A DNA stretch of 64,000 nucleotides from Rhodoferax sp. (GCA_020048895.1 JAIFLV010000020.1:1-64000); one strand, 5' to 3'; positions 33,830 to 42,890 are shown, counted from the first letter of the stretch. Notes: generated from the sequence alone by a model not told the origin. Numbers and translations are program-made.

Positions 33830-34795
33830 TCATACGAATGGTTCGTAAAACTCGATCCAGGCCCCACCCGGCGCACGCACTGCCAGCATACGAACATCGC
33901 CGTACGGGGCCAGAGAGGTGGTCACGACTGGCATCACCGGTGCGCAGCGGTGCTCGGTCAGGTGCTGTGCCAACGCCGCAATTCCCTGCACAGGGAATCT
34001 AAGACTCGCCATGCCGAAATTGGGCGGTCGACAAGTCTCAGACCAATCCAGCCCCCGCGCCCCCGGCACGCGAACAATTTCGATCGAGCCATCATTGCGG
34101 CCCTCGGGGTGCAGGATGTGCAGTTGAAGGCCGACCTGCGACGACAGGTTCGCGGGTACACCAAATACGTTCGGCCCCGGTGGAAAGTGTTCGAGATCAA
34201 ACGAGACGTAGTTCTTGAACCCCAGCGTGCCACTCCAGAACTGCTGTGCGGCTTCGAGGTCGTCAACAATCAGGCTGGAGTTGAAAACCGGGCCGAGACC
34301 TTTCAGGTGCGACATGCCAGTGAGTGGCGGTGCCACCCGCTCGATCAAGGCCAGTCGCACGTTGTCTGGGCCACGCACCAGCCACTCCTTGACCGTCAGG
34401 CTGCCAAAATCCCATTGCACTGGCGGCGATGCGCCGCTCCACTGCTGCCCCCGCAGCGCGGCGGACTGGCGCTGCATGTCATGTACGCGCACATTCAGGT
34501 CAAAAATGCCGCCCACGTCCCAGCATTGATCGTCTGGACGCATATCCACCTGCGGTCCCGCATTTTCCAATCGAATCAATCGGACAAATCCACTGTGCAG
34601 ACCGGGGTGCCCAATTAGCCATTCTTCACCGTGGGCCTGCGGAAAACCCCAGCCACAAAGCAAACGCGGATCAACCGTGCCATGGCGGCGCAACTCCCAA
34701 CCGCCAACATCGATCCAGCAGGCCAGATGTGGTGTTTCTGAACGAACAATCACAACAGCCTCGGTAAATCCTCCGATCTGAAACTCTGGACTCAT
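33830..34795 (-). CDS. Two-domain VOC family protein
   Basis: The 321-residue protein appears to contain two glyoxalase-fold modules; the second is clear at FNSSLIVDDLEAAQQFWSGTLGFKNYVSF and ends in PGGAWIEFYEPF. Two-module VOC proteins of about 300 residues include extradiol ring-cleavage dioxygenases and methylmalonyl-CoA epimerase-like enzymes. I cannot confirm the His-His-Glu iron ligands, so ring cleavage is only a possibility. It is the last gene of the 42825-33830 run. The similar protein at 38385-39278 may be its partner or paralogue. Confidence 0.78.
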   Translation of the reverse strand: MSPEFQIGGFTEAVVIVRSETPHLACWIDVGGWELRRHGTVDPRLLCGWGFPQAHGEEWLIGHPGLHSGFVRLIRLENAGPQVDMRPDDQCWDVGGIFDLNVRVHDMQRQSAALRGQQWSGASPPVQWDFGSLTVKEWLVRGPDNVRLALIERVAPPLTGMSHLKGLGPVFNSSLIVDDLEAAQQFWSGTLGFKNYVSFDLEHFPPGPNVFGVPANLSSQVGLQLHILHPEGRNDGSIEIVRVPGARGLDWSETCRPPNFGMASLRFPVQGIAALAQHLTEHRCAPVMPVVTTSLAPYGDVRMLAVRAPGGAWIEFYEPFV

Positions 34796-34838
34796 GCTTT
34801 AAACCTTTCCCGATTGACAATGCACCGCAGGCAAGTGA

Positions 34839-35222
34839 TCACCGCACCGCGGTCTGCGACTTGAGAAACACCAGCAGGGCCTGAACTTCTGTCTCGCTTA
34901 ATGTGTTGACATACGTCATGGCCGTTCCAGGGACCACAGATGCCGGATCCTGAATCCAGCGCTTGAGTGTGGCGTCGTCCCAGGTTAGTCCCGCTTTGCG
35001 CAACGCCTCGCTGTAGGCAAAGCCGGGCACCTGTGCCGCACCACGGCCCAGGGTACCGCGCAGATTCGGGCCAACCTTGCCCGGTTCATCTACCTGTAAC
35101 GCATGGCAAGCCGCGCATCGCAAAAATGCAATGCGTCCACGTTGCAGGTCGTTCACTCCGGCAGCGAACACAGGGCTGCACACCAGGCCCACCATGAATG
35201 CCCATAGCAATCTACATATCAT
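34839..35222 (-). CDS. Class I cytochrome c, secreted
   Basis: I choose ATG 35222 (MICRLLWAFMVGLVCSPVFA) because GGAG lies 9 nt upstream and a signal peptide starts there. ATG 35246, overlapping the amine oxidase stop, is the alternative. The 127-residue protein has one haem motif, CAACH, followed by VGPNLRGTLGRGAAQVPGFAYSEALRKAGLTW and the axial Met in VPGTAMTYV. It resembles mitochondrial-type c552 cytochromes. Being encoded after two flavoproteins, it is a likely periplasmic electron acceptor, comparable in principle to the cytochrome of p-cresol methylhydroxylase. Confidence 0.88.
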   Translation of the reverse strand: MICRLLWAFMVGLVCSPVFAAGVNDLQRGRIAFLRCAACHALQVDEPGKVGPNLRGTLGRGAAQVPGFAYSEALRKAGLTWDDATLKRWIQDPASVVPGTAMTYVNTLSETEVQALLVFLKSQTAVR

Positions 35223-35242
35223 TTGGTCAACTCCAGGTGATT

Positions 35243-36670
35243 TCATAACAGACCAAGAATCTCCGTCGCGGCACGTTCTCCAGACTCCATTGCTGCTTCC
35301 ATGCCGCGGATAGCACGCCCGGTATGCTCGCCCGCAAAGTGCAGCCGACCGTGCGGTACACCGAGCGCCTGTGCATACCGAGAAATCTGCCCCGGCCGCC
35401 AGTTTGCCCAGGCACCCCCGGTCAGCGGTGACTGCTGCCAAGCCACGCGACGCGCCAAACGAACCGCACCGAGTGAGGAAGGGTAGATCCTGGCCAACTC
35501 ACTCATCAGCCTCTGTTGTGCATCAGCGTCACCCAGCACATCCCAACTGGCAGTACCGGCTCCGTTGATCCACACGGTCAGACACTCGGCGTTTCCGTTG
35601 CCTTTGGCATCTTGCGGGAAGATGCGCTCAATGGGGCCGTCCGACCACAAATAGGGCGACACTCCTTCACTCTCCCAGAACGGTTTAAGTACCTCCAGGT
35701 GGAACTGGGTAACCTGACCGTAGGCCAACTGCTGCACGGCCTCGGCATGGCGATCGGGAAGACCAGGCGAAAACCGCACGTTGCGCATGGCCGGTAGCGG
35801 CAGTGCACAGACGACAAAACGTGCCCTATGCCGCGTGCCATCTGCGCATTCCACGGTAACACCTTTGGCACCCACATCCACGGCAGTGGCCCGACTATTC
35901 AACCGGACGTCACCCTTGAGCGCCTTGGCCATCGCCTCCGGCAAACGCTGGTTGCCACCCACGATGTTCTGCACCGGGCCCTTGATCTTGACGATTTCAC
36001 CAATATTGGTTTGCACGTAATACAAATTGAGGAGCGAAGTGTCTGCCAGCGTTTCGCCATAGCCATTGTTGACCTCCAGCAAATGCAGTGCTGCGTTGGC
36101 CAGTCCTTGTGCCTTGAGCTCGCCCGATACCGGGACGTCATAGCGAAAGTTGACCGGGTCGGCCCAGCCGGAGATGTTCTTGAGCGGACTGATTCCTGCC
36201 AATCGGCCCAGTGCGCGATCCGGCGGCATGCCCCGCAATGCAGTGGGAAACGGATTGTCCGGGGAGCGTGACCATTCGTCGCGTGTGAGACGCTTACCGT
36301 TGATGAAGTACACCATGCTCTCATCCCTGAGCAGCGGCGATCGGGCACTGGTCTCCAGTTTGAGTCCGAGTTGCTGTGCAGTGCTGACCACGCGCGCATA
36401 GGCGGCACCAACTTGGCTGCCACCGGCCTCAGGTCGCCCAGGTACATCATCGAGCGTATGCAGGCGACCACCCATGCGGGTACTGGCCTCGAGCACGCGC
36501 ACCCGCAAGCCAAACTGCTCCAGCAACAGCGCCGCATTCAGCCCGGCCAGACCGGCACCCAGGACCACAACGTCCGGGTCCTGCGCAGCCCACAATGGCT
36601 GAAAACTGGCAGCACTGGCAAGGGCCGCGCCACCGGCCTTCAACATTGTTCGTCTTGGCAGATTAATCAT
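35243..36670 (-). CDS. Flavin amine oxidase family protein with Tat-like signal
   Basis: The 475-residue protein begins with PRRTMLKAGGAALASAASFQPLWA, a probable twin-arginine signal. It then has the FAD-binding VVVLGAGLAGLNAALLLEQFGLRVRVLEASTRMGGRLHT and the C-terminal GRLHFAGEHTGRAIRGMEAAMESGERAA of the monoamine oxidase family. Members oxidise amines or desaturate other substrates with FAD. Export with cofactor to the periplasm would put it next to the cytochrome c encoded downstream. It lies 15 bp after the VAO-type flavoprotein gene. The substrate is unknown. Confidence 0.9.
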   Translation of the reverse strand: MINLPRRTMLKAGGAALASAASFQPLWAAQDPDVVVLGAGLAGLNAALLLEQFGLRVRVLEASTRMGGRLHTLDDVPGRPEAGGSQVGAAYARVVSTAQQLGLKLETSARSPLLRDESMVYFINGKRLTRDEWSRSPDNPFPTALRGMPPDRALGRLAGISPLKNISGWADPVNFRYDVPVSGELKAQGLANAALHLLEVNNGYGETLADTSLLNLYYVQTNIGEIVKIKGPVQNIVGGNQRLPEAMAKALKGDVRLNSRATAVDVGAKGVTVECADGTRHRARFVVCALPLPAMRNVRFSPGLPDRHAEAVQQLAYGQVTQFHLEVLKPFWESEGVSPYLWSDGPIERIFPQDAKGNGNAECLTVWINGAGTASWDVLGDADAQQRLMSELARIYPSSLGAVRLARRVAWQQSPLTGGAWANWRPGQISRYAQALGVPHGRLHFAGEHTGRAIRGMEAAMESGERAATEILGLL

Positions 36671-36685
36671 GTTTGTGGCTCCTCA

Positions 36686-38275
36686 TCAGGTGTTGCAATG
36701 GGGCGCTAATCCGAGCGCGCCCGGATTGACCAGTCCAAGGGGGTCCAATGCCTGCTTGATCTGGCGCACGAGGGCCGCATTCGGTGCGTTGATCTGCTCC
36801 AGGTAGGGGTAGGCGCGACCAATCTGGAAGTTGACGGCTCCGTGTCTGGCCAGGATGCGCGCGGTATCGTTCCACAGCGTCAGCACAAACGTGCGGATGT
36901 CCGGGCGGTTCTGGCGCTTTGCCCATTCACCCGGTGGATCGCTCAACTCGGTGGCCTGCACGTGCAGTGCGGTGACTTCGTCGTACCAGTAGAAGCAGGG
37001 CTCATACAGCACGCCATTGGGAACATTGGTAGTCAACGGGGAATACAGCACACCGAACTGGTCAAGCTCGGCCTGCCGTCCGGAAATCATGGCCTCTACT
37101 TCAGCGACTGCGGCCTGGATGTGCCCCAGTGGCACGATGCCATGAATAGGCACCCAGCGCTGCCCATCGATTCCAAGTGCCGAGCGCAGCGGCGGGAATG
37201 GTCGGCCACGCAAGCCCTTGGGCACCACCGGCGGCAGCACCTTGCCGCCATTTTTCAGGGCGAACGTCTCAATTTTTCGGATCTGCCGATCGGTATCAGC
37301 TTCTTCGTCACCTTCGACCGTCAGGTGCAGCGAGTAAGCAGCATTCTCAAGCTCTGAAGTGCCCGCCAATGCCATGCCGGCCACATCCTTGAGTCCAGAC
37401 AACAATGTCTTTCCACCCTTGATCACGCCCAGTGCGGTCTTGGCTGCGTCGCCGAGTTTCTTTCCGGTTTGCGCCGAGTTGCGTGCCTTGTAGGCGTCGA
37501 TACCAAAGGCCTCATTGCCCAGCCCTGAACGCGCCAGATCGATCTGTGTGGCGATCATCGACGCAAAATCGGGGAATGCCAAGGATGCATAACCGATAGC
37601 CTCAGGCTGCGCAATCAGCCTCAGGCTGACCGCCACCTTGATGCCAAAGGCACCCACGTCGCCAATGAACAGACCCGTCAAATCCGGCCCGCCCCAGCGC
37701 GTAAAGGGAATGCCGTTATTGCGACCAGCGCCGCCCGTGACCAGGCGCGTGCCGTCGCCCAGCACCACATCCACACTCAGCACCGACTCCGCTGCACTGC
37801 CGTAGCGAACCGAGCCGAAAAAAACACTGTTCTGCGACACGGTCCCCCCTACCGTGGCCAACAGCCCCGAAAGCGGACCCCAGTAAGGCGTGCGCAGGCC
37901 TGTTCCAACCAACGCCTCGTGCAGGGCTGCCCAAGTGCAACCTGCCTCCACGGTGACGAAACGGTTGTCTTCGTCAATCACCAGCACCCGGTTCAAGGCA
38001 CGCAGGTCCAGCAATACGGCACCCTCATGGTCAGCCACATAACCGCCGGTATACGACATGCCGCCACCGCGCGGCACCACTGGGTGTCCGGCACCGGTAG
38101 CTATCTTGACCGCCGTCTGCACCTGCTCGGCATTGGTTGGCACCACCACGCAGACAGGCGGCTTGCCGTACCAGAACAGGTCATGGGCAAAGTGCGCACG
38201 GTTGGCGGGATCATCCAGCACCTGCTGATTGCCAAGGACTTTTCGAAGCTGTTCGACGATGGGGATTGAGTTCAT
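36686..38275 (-). CDS. FAD-binding oxidoreductase, vanillyl-alcohol oxidase/4-cresol dehydrogenase type
   Basis: The 529-residue protein has the PCMH-type FAD domain (VVPTNAEQVQTAVKIATGAGHPVVPRGGGMSYTGGY, VTVEAGCTWAAL, VGGTVSQNSVFFGSVRYGS) and a C-terminal cap ending in LDPLGLVNPGALGL. This layout is that of vanillyl-alcohol oxidase and the 4-cresol dehydrogenase flavoprotein, which oxidise para-substituted phenols through a quinone methide. With the downstream cytochrome c gene it could form a dehydrogenase system. A glycolate oxidase-like alternative cannot be ruled out. No export signal is seen. Confidence 0.87.
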   Translation of the reverse strand: MNSIPIVEQLRKVLGNQQVLDDPANRAHFAHDLFWYGKPPVCVVVPTNAEQVQTAVKIATGAGHPVVPRGGGMSYTGGYVADHEGAVLLDLRALNRVLVIDEDNRFVTVEAGCTWAALHEALVGTGLRTPYWGPLSGLLATVGGTVSQNSVFFGSVRYGSAAESVLSVDVVLGDGTRLVTGGAGRNNGIPFTRWGGPDLTGLFIGDVGAFGIKVAVSLRLIAQPEAIGYASLAFPDFASMIATQIDLARSGLGNEAFGIDAYKARNSAQTGKKLGDAAKTALGVIKGGKTLLSGLKDVAGMALAGTSELENAAYSLHLTVEGDEEADTDRQIRKIETFALKNGGKVLPPVVPKGLRGRPFPPLRSALGIDGQRWVPIHGIVPLGHIQAAVAEVEAMISGRQAELDQFGVLYSPLTTNVPNGVLYEPCFYWYDEVTALHVQATELSDPPGEWAKRQNRPDIRTFVLTLWNDTARILARHGAVNFQIGRAYPYLEQINAPNAALVRQIKQALDPLGLVNPGALGLAPHCNT

Positions 38276-38302
38276 ATCAGGGGTTCAGGGTTATGAGGTT
38301 CA

Positions 38303-38360
38303 TCAAAAATGATAGCTGTCTACGCAATCTGGATAAGCGCTGGAGGGCAAAAATGTTCAA
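38303..38360. repeat. Degenerate intergenic repeat, copy C
   Basis: CATCAAAAATGATAGCTG is followed by TACGCAATCTGGATAAGCGCTGGAGGGC. This is the fullest copy of the repeat also seen at 2326 and 6393. It fills most of the 109-bp gap between the VOC gene and the flavoprotein gene. Confidence 0.5.
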
Positions 38361-38384
38361 GGAATCTGAAGCGAAAATGTCTCA

Positions 38385-39278
38385 CTAGGCCTGTAGTTCG
38401 ATCCACTCGCCAGATGGCCCTTGAAACAGCGCCAACGCACTGTCGTCGTCGGCCAGTCGGTTCCATCGTGCGCCCGGTGGCAACGGCACTGTGCGGCTGG
38501 CAGAAAAGCTGACTATGGCCAGCCCGGCGGGGAATCCTGCCAACACCGCGCTGGCCGGTCCATGTTCAGGTACCTGATCGATTTCGATCAGCGATGCCCC
38601 CGCCAGTTGCAGAGTGGCCACCGGCCGTTGCCAGTCGGGGTCCAGCGCGAGCGCATTGTTGAGCGCCGAAACGCGGGTCTCAAAGCGCAAACCGGAGTTG
38701 CCATTCAGCGCCTCGTAAAAACGAAGCGAAGTGTCTCGCTCGGGGCAACTCAGCACCGGAATGAACAGGCGCTCAGCCGTATGGGTCGCAGGCATCGGCA
38801 ACCGAAACGGCGGCACCGGCCCACGCACTTCGGTAAGGTACAGCGTCTCGCCAGCAGGTCCTGCCACTTGCATTGCCACAATGGCGTCGCTGACCGACAG
38901 CGGGCGCGGTTCACCCAACACGGTAAAGCCGCTGTTGACAAGCCTGACTCCCAGCGCATACACGTCGCGCACCAGAACTTCCAGCGCCAGCCAGCCTCTC
39001 TGACGCATCGGGGCCGGTTTGACAACTCCTGGCACCTCAACGATGCGCATCCAGTGCGTCGAGGCGTCCTGCACATCGGCGCCCAAGACAACCATGCGCC
39101 GTGCGCTCAAAGCCGGCTTTTCCCACGCAGCCGCCAGTGATGCAGGTAGCGGCATATCGCACACCACCTGCATATCCAGTCCATCGCAGTACGCAGAAAT
39201 CATCGCGTCAGCGTCATCGGTTATGACGGTGCCACCAACAGAATGATCGATATGAAGGGCAGCATTGGAGGATGTCAT
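38385..39278 (-). CDS. VOC-like protein (two-module)
   Basis: The 297-residue protein shows a weak VOC signature: RQRGWLALEVLVRDVYALGVRLVNSGFTVLG, then a second module around LFIPVLSCPERDTSLRFYEALNGNSGLRF and a terminal GPSGEWIELQA. Its size and two-module form match the protein at 33830-34795. The stop of the upstream neighbour and this gene's borders are tight (the alpha/beta hydrolase stop overlaps its start as ATGA), so they are co-translated. Function within the pathway is not determined. Confidence 0.72.
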   Translation of the reverse strand: MTSSNAALHIDHSVGGTVITDDADAMISAYCDGLDMQVVCDMPLPASLAAAWEKPALSARRMVVLGADVQDASTHWMRIVEVPGVVKPAPMRQRGWLALEVLVRDVYALGVRLVNSGFTVLGEPRPLSVSDAIVAMQVAGPAGETLYLTEVRGPVPPFRLPMPATHTAERLFIPVLSCPERDTSLRFYEALNGNSGLRFETRVSALNNALALDPDWQRPVATLQLAGASLIEIDQVPEHGPASAVLAGFPAGLAIVSFSASRTVPLPPGARWNRLADDDSALALFQGPSGEWIELQA

Positions 39279-40123
39279 GGTTGCGGGATTTGTCGTGAAG
39301 GGTGTGCGGCGACAAACTCAAGCCGCATTGCAGCGTAGCGCTCGGGCATGATCAGCGGCGTTTCAACTACCCTCAGGTTGGCGGGCAATGGGTGAGCCAA
39401 CAGTGCGTCGATATGGCGCAACAGGACCGACCCTAACCACCGGAAGAGCGTTGTCGGCACCTTCAGCGCCTGCACGTTCTGCGCTCGCTCGTGTTCAAAA
39501 GCGGCCCGGTAGGCGCTGTCATAGTGCGATCCGGCCGCCAAGAACTCCATGGCCAGCGTTTGCACCTCGGCAGGAGCTGGTATGCGCTGACTGATGCGAT
39601 GCGCCTCGTCGTTCTGGAACCAGGGAAAGAACTGAGTCATTTGCTGAGCCATTTTCCAGGCGCGCTGCAAATGGCCGCCATCGGCGCAGGGGGTCAAATC
39701 GGGGAAATAACCTTCCACGATACGCTGGCGCGCGGCAGGGTCAAAGTGCGCCGCGTTATCCAGAAAAAGGTGGGCCACGTCGCCCGGGTGGGAATTGGCA
39801 TAGGCAATTGCCAGTTGTGCACCGGTGGCCGACCCATACAGCATGAAGCGTGGTCCGGCCACCTCCAACAGCAAGGCGCGAAGACTGGGCAGATAGTCCG
39901 CAATGCCTGCAGGCACTTCCGGCAAAGCGTCCGAGCCACCATAGCCAGGTGTGTCGGGCGCAACCAGATCAAAGTCATTCCGCAGCAACCGCATCATCGG
40001 CTCGAACATCGCGGAGTTGCGCGGCGAAGGGTGCAACAAGACCAATGGCACGCCCCCAACCTTGCTCGTCTTGCGGAAGTGCAGGTAGGCGCCGTTTATC
40101 TGACGCAGGTGTCTCTCAATCAT
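39275..40123 (-). CDS. Alpha/beta hydrolase-fold protein lacking the usual Ser nucleophile
   Basis: The 282-residue protein has the fold features VPLVLLHPSPRNSAMFEP (oxyanion region), LVAPDTPGYGGSD and a nucleophile elbow FMLYGSATGAQLAIAYA. In the usual GxSxG elbow the third position is Ser; here the alignment GSATG puts Ala there and Ser one position earlier. A shifted nucleophile or a non-hydrolytic function is possible. Members act as C-C, ester or epoxide hydrolases. It lies 9 bp after the MDR reductase gene and overlaps the VOC gene, clearly in one operon. Confidence 0.85.
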   Translation of the reverse strand: MIERHLRQINGAYLHFRKTSKVGGVPLVLLHPSPRNSAMFEPMMRLLRNDFDLVAPDTPGYGGSDALPEVPAGIADYLPSLRALLLEVAGPRFMLYGSATGAQLAIAYANSHPGDVAHLFLDNAAHFDPAARQRIVEGYFPDLTPCADGGHLQRAWKMAQQMTQFFPWFQNDEAHRISQRIPAPAEVQTLAMEFLAAGSHYDSAYRAAFEHERAQNVQALKVPTTLFRWLGSVLLRHIDALLAHPLPANLRVVETPLIMPERYAAMRLEFVAAHPSRQIPQP

Positions 40124-40132
40124 CAGAAGTTC

Positions 40133-41122
40133 CTACACAGACACCAGGAGTTTGCCAAACGTCCCACCCTGGTATAGCTTGACCAGCGCGTCGGGAAAAC
40201 TCGACAGGCCGGGTTCGATCACTTCACGTGTCGAGACTTTGCCCTCGCGCAGCCAGCCAGCCAGTTCGCGCACAGCCGCTGGCCATTGCGCTGCATAGTC
40301 AAACACGATTAACCCGGTGAGGATGCCCCGCGCCGTCAGGATCTTCATGTAGTTTTTCGGACCGGCGTAGGCGGATTCGTTGTACTGTGACAGGGCGCCA
40401 CAAATCACCACCCGCGCACCGCGCGCCAGGTTCAGCAACGCTGCGTCAAGCGTATCGCCCCCAACGTTGTCAAAATAGATGTGGACTCCGCCCGGCGCCA
40501 GGCGCTTCAAAGCGGCATCGGTGTCCTCGGTTTTGTAGTTAAACGCTGCGTCGAAGCCGGCCTCCACCAGATAGCGGCACTTTTCATCGCTGCCGGCGCT
40601 GCCAATCACGCGGCAGCCTTTGATCTTCGCAATTTGCCCGACGGTCGTGCCGACCACTCCTGCTGCACCCGATACGAAAATCACTTCACCGGCCTGCGGT
40701 TGCCCTTTGTCAAGCAAACCAAAATAGGCGGTCATACCGGGCATACCCAGCACCCCAAGATGCTGCGACAAAGGACCGTCGGTCGGATCACAGCGTGCCA
40801 GGCCAACCCCATCACTGATGGCGTACTCCTGCGCACCAAGCAGTCCCGTTACCCACTGCCCCACCGAATATTCATCGTTTCTTGAGGCCACTACTTCGCC
40901 TGCTGCAAAACAGCGCACCGGTTCGTCAAATTCGACCCCACGGATGTAGGTGGTACCAGCGTTGAGCCAATAGCGGATCGCCGGATCAACTGACAAGAAT
41001 TGGTTTTTCACCAGCAGTTGGCCCACCTGCAAATTGGGCACTTGGGCACTGTGCAATGCCATGTCACCAGACTTGACCATGCCATGTGGACGTGCTGCCA
41101 GAACAATTTGTTGATTAAGCAT
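40133..41122 (-). CDS. MDR-family NADP-dependent oxidoreductase
   Basis: The 329-residue protein is a zinc-independent medium-chain reductase, with FVSGAAGVVGTTVGQIAKIKGCRVIGSAGSDEKC and GGVHIYFDNVGGDTLDAALLNLARGARVVICG. It resembles the curcumin/prostaglandin reductase branch that reduces enones or enals. Together with the enzyme at 28783 it suggests two double-bond reductions in the pathway. A 141-bp gap separates it from the cysteine hydrolase gene upstream; no terminator or promoter is obvious there. Confidence 0.92.
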   Translation of the reverse strand: MLNQQIVLAARPHGMVKSGDMALHSAQVPNLQVGQLLVKNQFLSVDPAIRYWLNAGTTYIRGVEFDEPVRCFAAGEVVASRNDEYSVGQWVTGLLGAQEYAISDGVGLARCDPTDGPLSQHLGVLGMPGMTAYFGLLDKGQPQAGEVIFVSGAAGVVGTTVGQIAKIKGCRVIGSAGSDEKCRYLVEAGFDAAFNYKTEDTDAALKRLAPGGVHIYFDNVGGDTLDAALLNLARGARVVICGALSQYNESAYAGPKNYMKILTARGILTGLIVFDYAAQWPAAVRELAGWLREGKVSTREVIEPGLSSFPDALVKLYQGGTFGKLLVSV

Positions 41123-41263
41123 GAGAACCTCGATTCCTGGCGGCGCTTGACTTTGCTATTTCACTAGTACCAGCGACAACTTCGCGAAATCGACCATCAC
41201 GAGACCTAGAAGCATGAAGTCAATATGTTGTGCAGTGAATACTGGCATGCGATACCGCGGGTG

Positions 41264-41872
41264 TTAGTTGCGATCCGTCATGCGTTGGAGCATCTTCAGC
41301 GCCTCCGATGTGCTAACCACGTCCCCGGTTTTGAGGCTGAGGTCACGAAGGTTGTAATGGTGGGCTTCCTGATCACGATCTCCACAGGCGTCTTGCGCCA
41401 CCACAACACGCAAATTGTTTTGTAGTGCGTCCACGGCACTCGCTCGAACACAGCCGCTTGTCGAAAAACCGCACACCACCACCGAATCAACGCCGCACGC
41501 ACCTAACATCGATGCCAGTGGCCCGGCAAAGAACGCGCTCGGTACCGTCTTGCGTAACACGGGCTCCCCTGCCGCAGGCGCGACTCTCGGATCAATTTCT
41601 GCCCAATGCCCGCCGGCCACCAGTTCGTTCAGTACCGGCAGTTTTTCGCGAAACACACTGGCTTCATCGGGTGTGGCGTACGCATTGGAAGTAAAGAAGA
41701 CAGGCAGTTGGCGCCGCCGGAACTCTTCCAGCAGCCTGGCAATCATGGCAATGGCGGCAGAGCCATCGGTGCCCACCGGCGAGGCAGGATCCGTAAAGCC
41801 GCGGGTGACATCGATGACCAGCAGCGCAGGACTCTTGCCGAGTCCCACCGCCTTGTTTGAGAGAGCTGCCAT
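41264..41872 (-). CDS. Isochorismatase-like cysteine hydrolase
   Basis: The 202-residue protein has the triad Asp21 in LVIDVTRGFTDP, Lys108 in VLRKTVPSAFF and Cys141 in GFSTSGCVRASAVD. The pattern is that of N-carbamoylsarcosine amidase-like hydrolases, as in the paralogue at 1610-2284. It is the second gene after the sigma-54 promoter at 42875, 29 bp downstream of the lyase gene. An amide or carbamoyl hydrolysis is expected, the substrate being unknown. Confidence 0.9.
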   Translation of the reverse strand: MAALSNKAVGLGKSPALLVIDVTRGFTDPASPVGTDGSAAIAMIARLLEEFRRRQLPVFFTSNAYATPDEASVFREKLPVLNELVAGGHWAEIDPRVAPAAGEPVLRKTVPSAFFAGPLASMLGACGVDSVVVCGFSTSGCVRASAVDALQNNLRVVVAQDACGDRDQEAHHYNLRDLSLKTGDVVSTSEALKMLQRMTDRN

Positions 41873-41901
41873 GTTTGTCTTATCAGGTACTCAAAAGGCC
41901 G

Positions 41902-42825
41902 TCAGACGGCTCCGGCAACAGGTTGAAGCTGCGCCTGCTTGTCGAGCCAGGCAGCGCTACGGCCACCGAGCTTGCGGTGCGTCAGATCTTCCGCAAGCGC
42001 GATAGCCACGCGCAACAGCCCCAGATCAATGCCCGTCTTGAACCCGCACTGCGTGGCCATGAGCACCAAGTCTTCGGTGGCCAAGTTACCGGCAGCTCCC
42101 GGAGCGAACGGGCAACCTCCCATGCCGCCCAGGCTGCTGTCAAATTTGCGGATCCCGGCCTCCATCGCAGCCCAGGCATTCGCCAATGCGAAGCCGCGGG
42201 TGTCATGAAAGTGTGCAGACAGCCGATCAGCGCCCCATTCGCGCGCGCAACGCCCCATCAGTTTCGCCACGGCGCGTGGATCGGCTGCACCAATGGTATC
42301 GGCAATGACTACCTCTCGCGCACCGGCCCGAACCATTTGCTCAACCAGTGCCAGCACGATGGCCGGGTCTACCGGTCCCTCAAAAGGACATTCAAATGCC
42401 ACCGCAACATAAGCTTTTGTACGCATTCCTGCACCCACTGCGCCCTGCAGGGTTTCAGCACATACAGCGGTTGCCTGCGCCAGACTCATGTTAATGTTGC
42501 GCTGGTTCATGGTCTCGGTCGCCGACAACACCACAGCCACCTCGCGGACACCTGCGGCACGGGCGCGCTCCAAGCCTCGTAAATTGGGGACCAAGGCCGA
42601 ATAATCCACCTGCGCTGCGTTTGGCAACAAGGGGAAAAGTTCATCGGCATCCGCCATTTGGGGCACTGCCTTGGGGGATACAAAGCTGGTGGCCTCGATG
42701 GACCGCACTCCCGCATCCACCAAGGCACGGACCAATCGCAACTTATCGGACCGAGCAACCAGCACTTTCTGATTCTGCAAGCCATCGCGCGGACCGACTT
42801 CATTGACCAACAGGACTTCGTCCAT
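41902..42825 (-). CDS. HMG-CoA lyase family protein
   Basis: The 307-residue protein has NEVGPRDGLQNQKV, SAHFHDTRGFALANAW and MGGCPFAPGAAGNLATED, the metal-binding and active-site motifs of HMG-CoA lyases. It would split a 3-hydroxy-3-methylacyl-CoA-type ester into an acyl-CoA and a ketoacid. It is the first gene of the 42825-33830 run and is preceded by a sigma-54 promoter and four TGAAACA sites. Its homologue at 23910-24905 is clearly different in sequence, so they are not a recent duplication. Confidence 0.91.
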   Translation of the reverse strand: MDEVLLVNEVGPRDGLQNQKVLVARSDKLRLVRALVDAGVRSIEATSFVSPKAVPQMADADELFPLLPNAAQVDYSALVPNLRGLERARAAGVREVAVVLSATETMNQRNINMSLAQATAVCAETLQGAVGAGMRTKAYVAVAFECPFEGPVDPAIVLALVEQMVRAGAREVVIADTIGAADPRAVAKLMGRCAREWGADRLSAHFHDTRGFALANAWAAMEAGIRKFDSSLGGMGGCPFAPGAAGNLATEDLVLMATQCGFKTGIDLGLLRVAIALAEDLTHRKLGGRSAAWLDKQAQLQPVAGAV

Positions 42826-42874
42826 CCGTTACGCTCCTTCAGTGCCCAAAATTACCATTCAGTACCCATTCGAC

Positions 42875-42890
42875 AGCAAGATCCCTGCCA
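42875..42890 (-). promoter_or_regulatory. Predicted sigma-54 promoter for the 42825-33830 run
   Basis: The minus strand reads TGGCAGGGATCTTGCT, with correct GG to GC spacing and about 40 nt of leader to ATG 42825. Confidence 0.78.
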
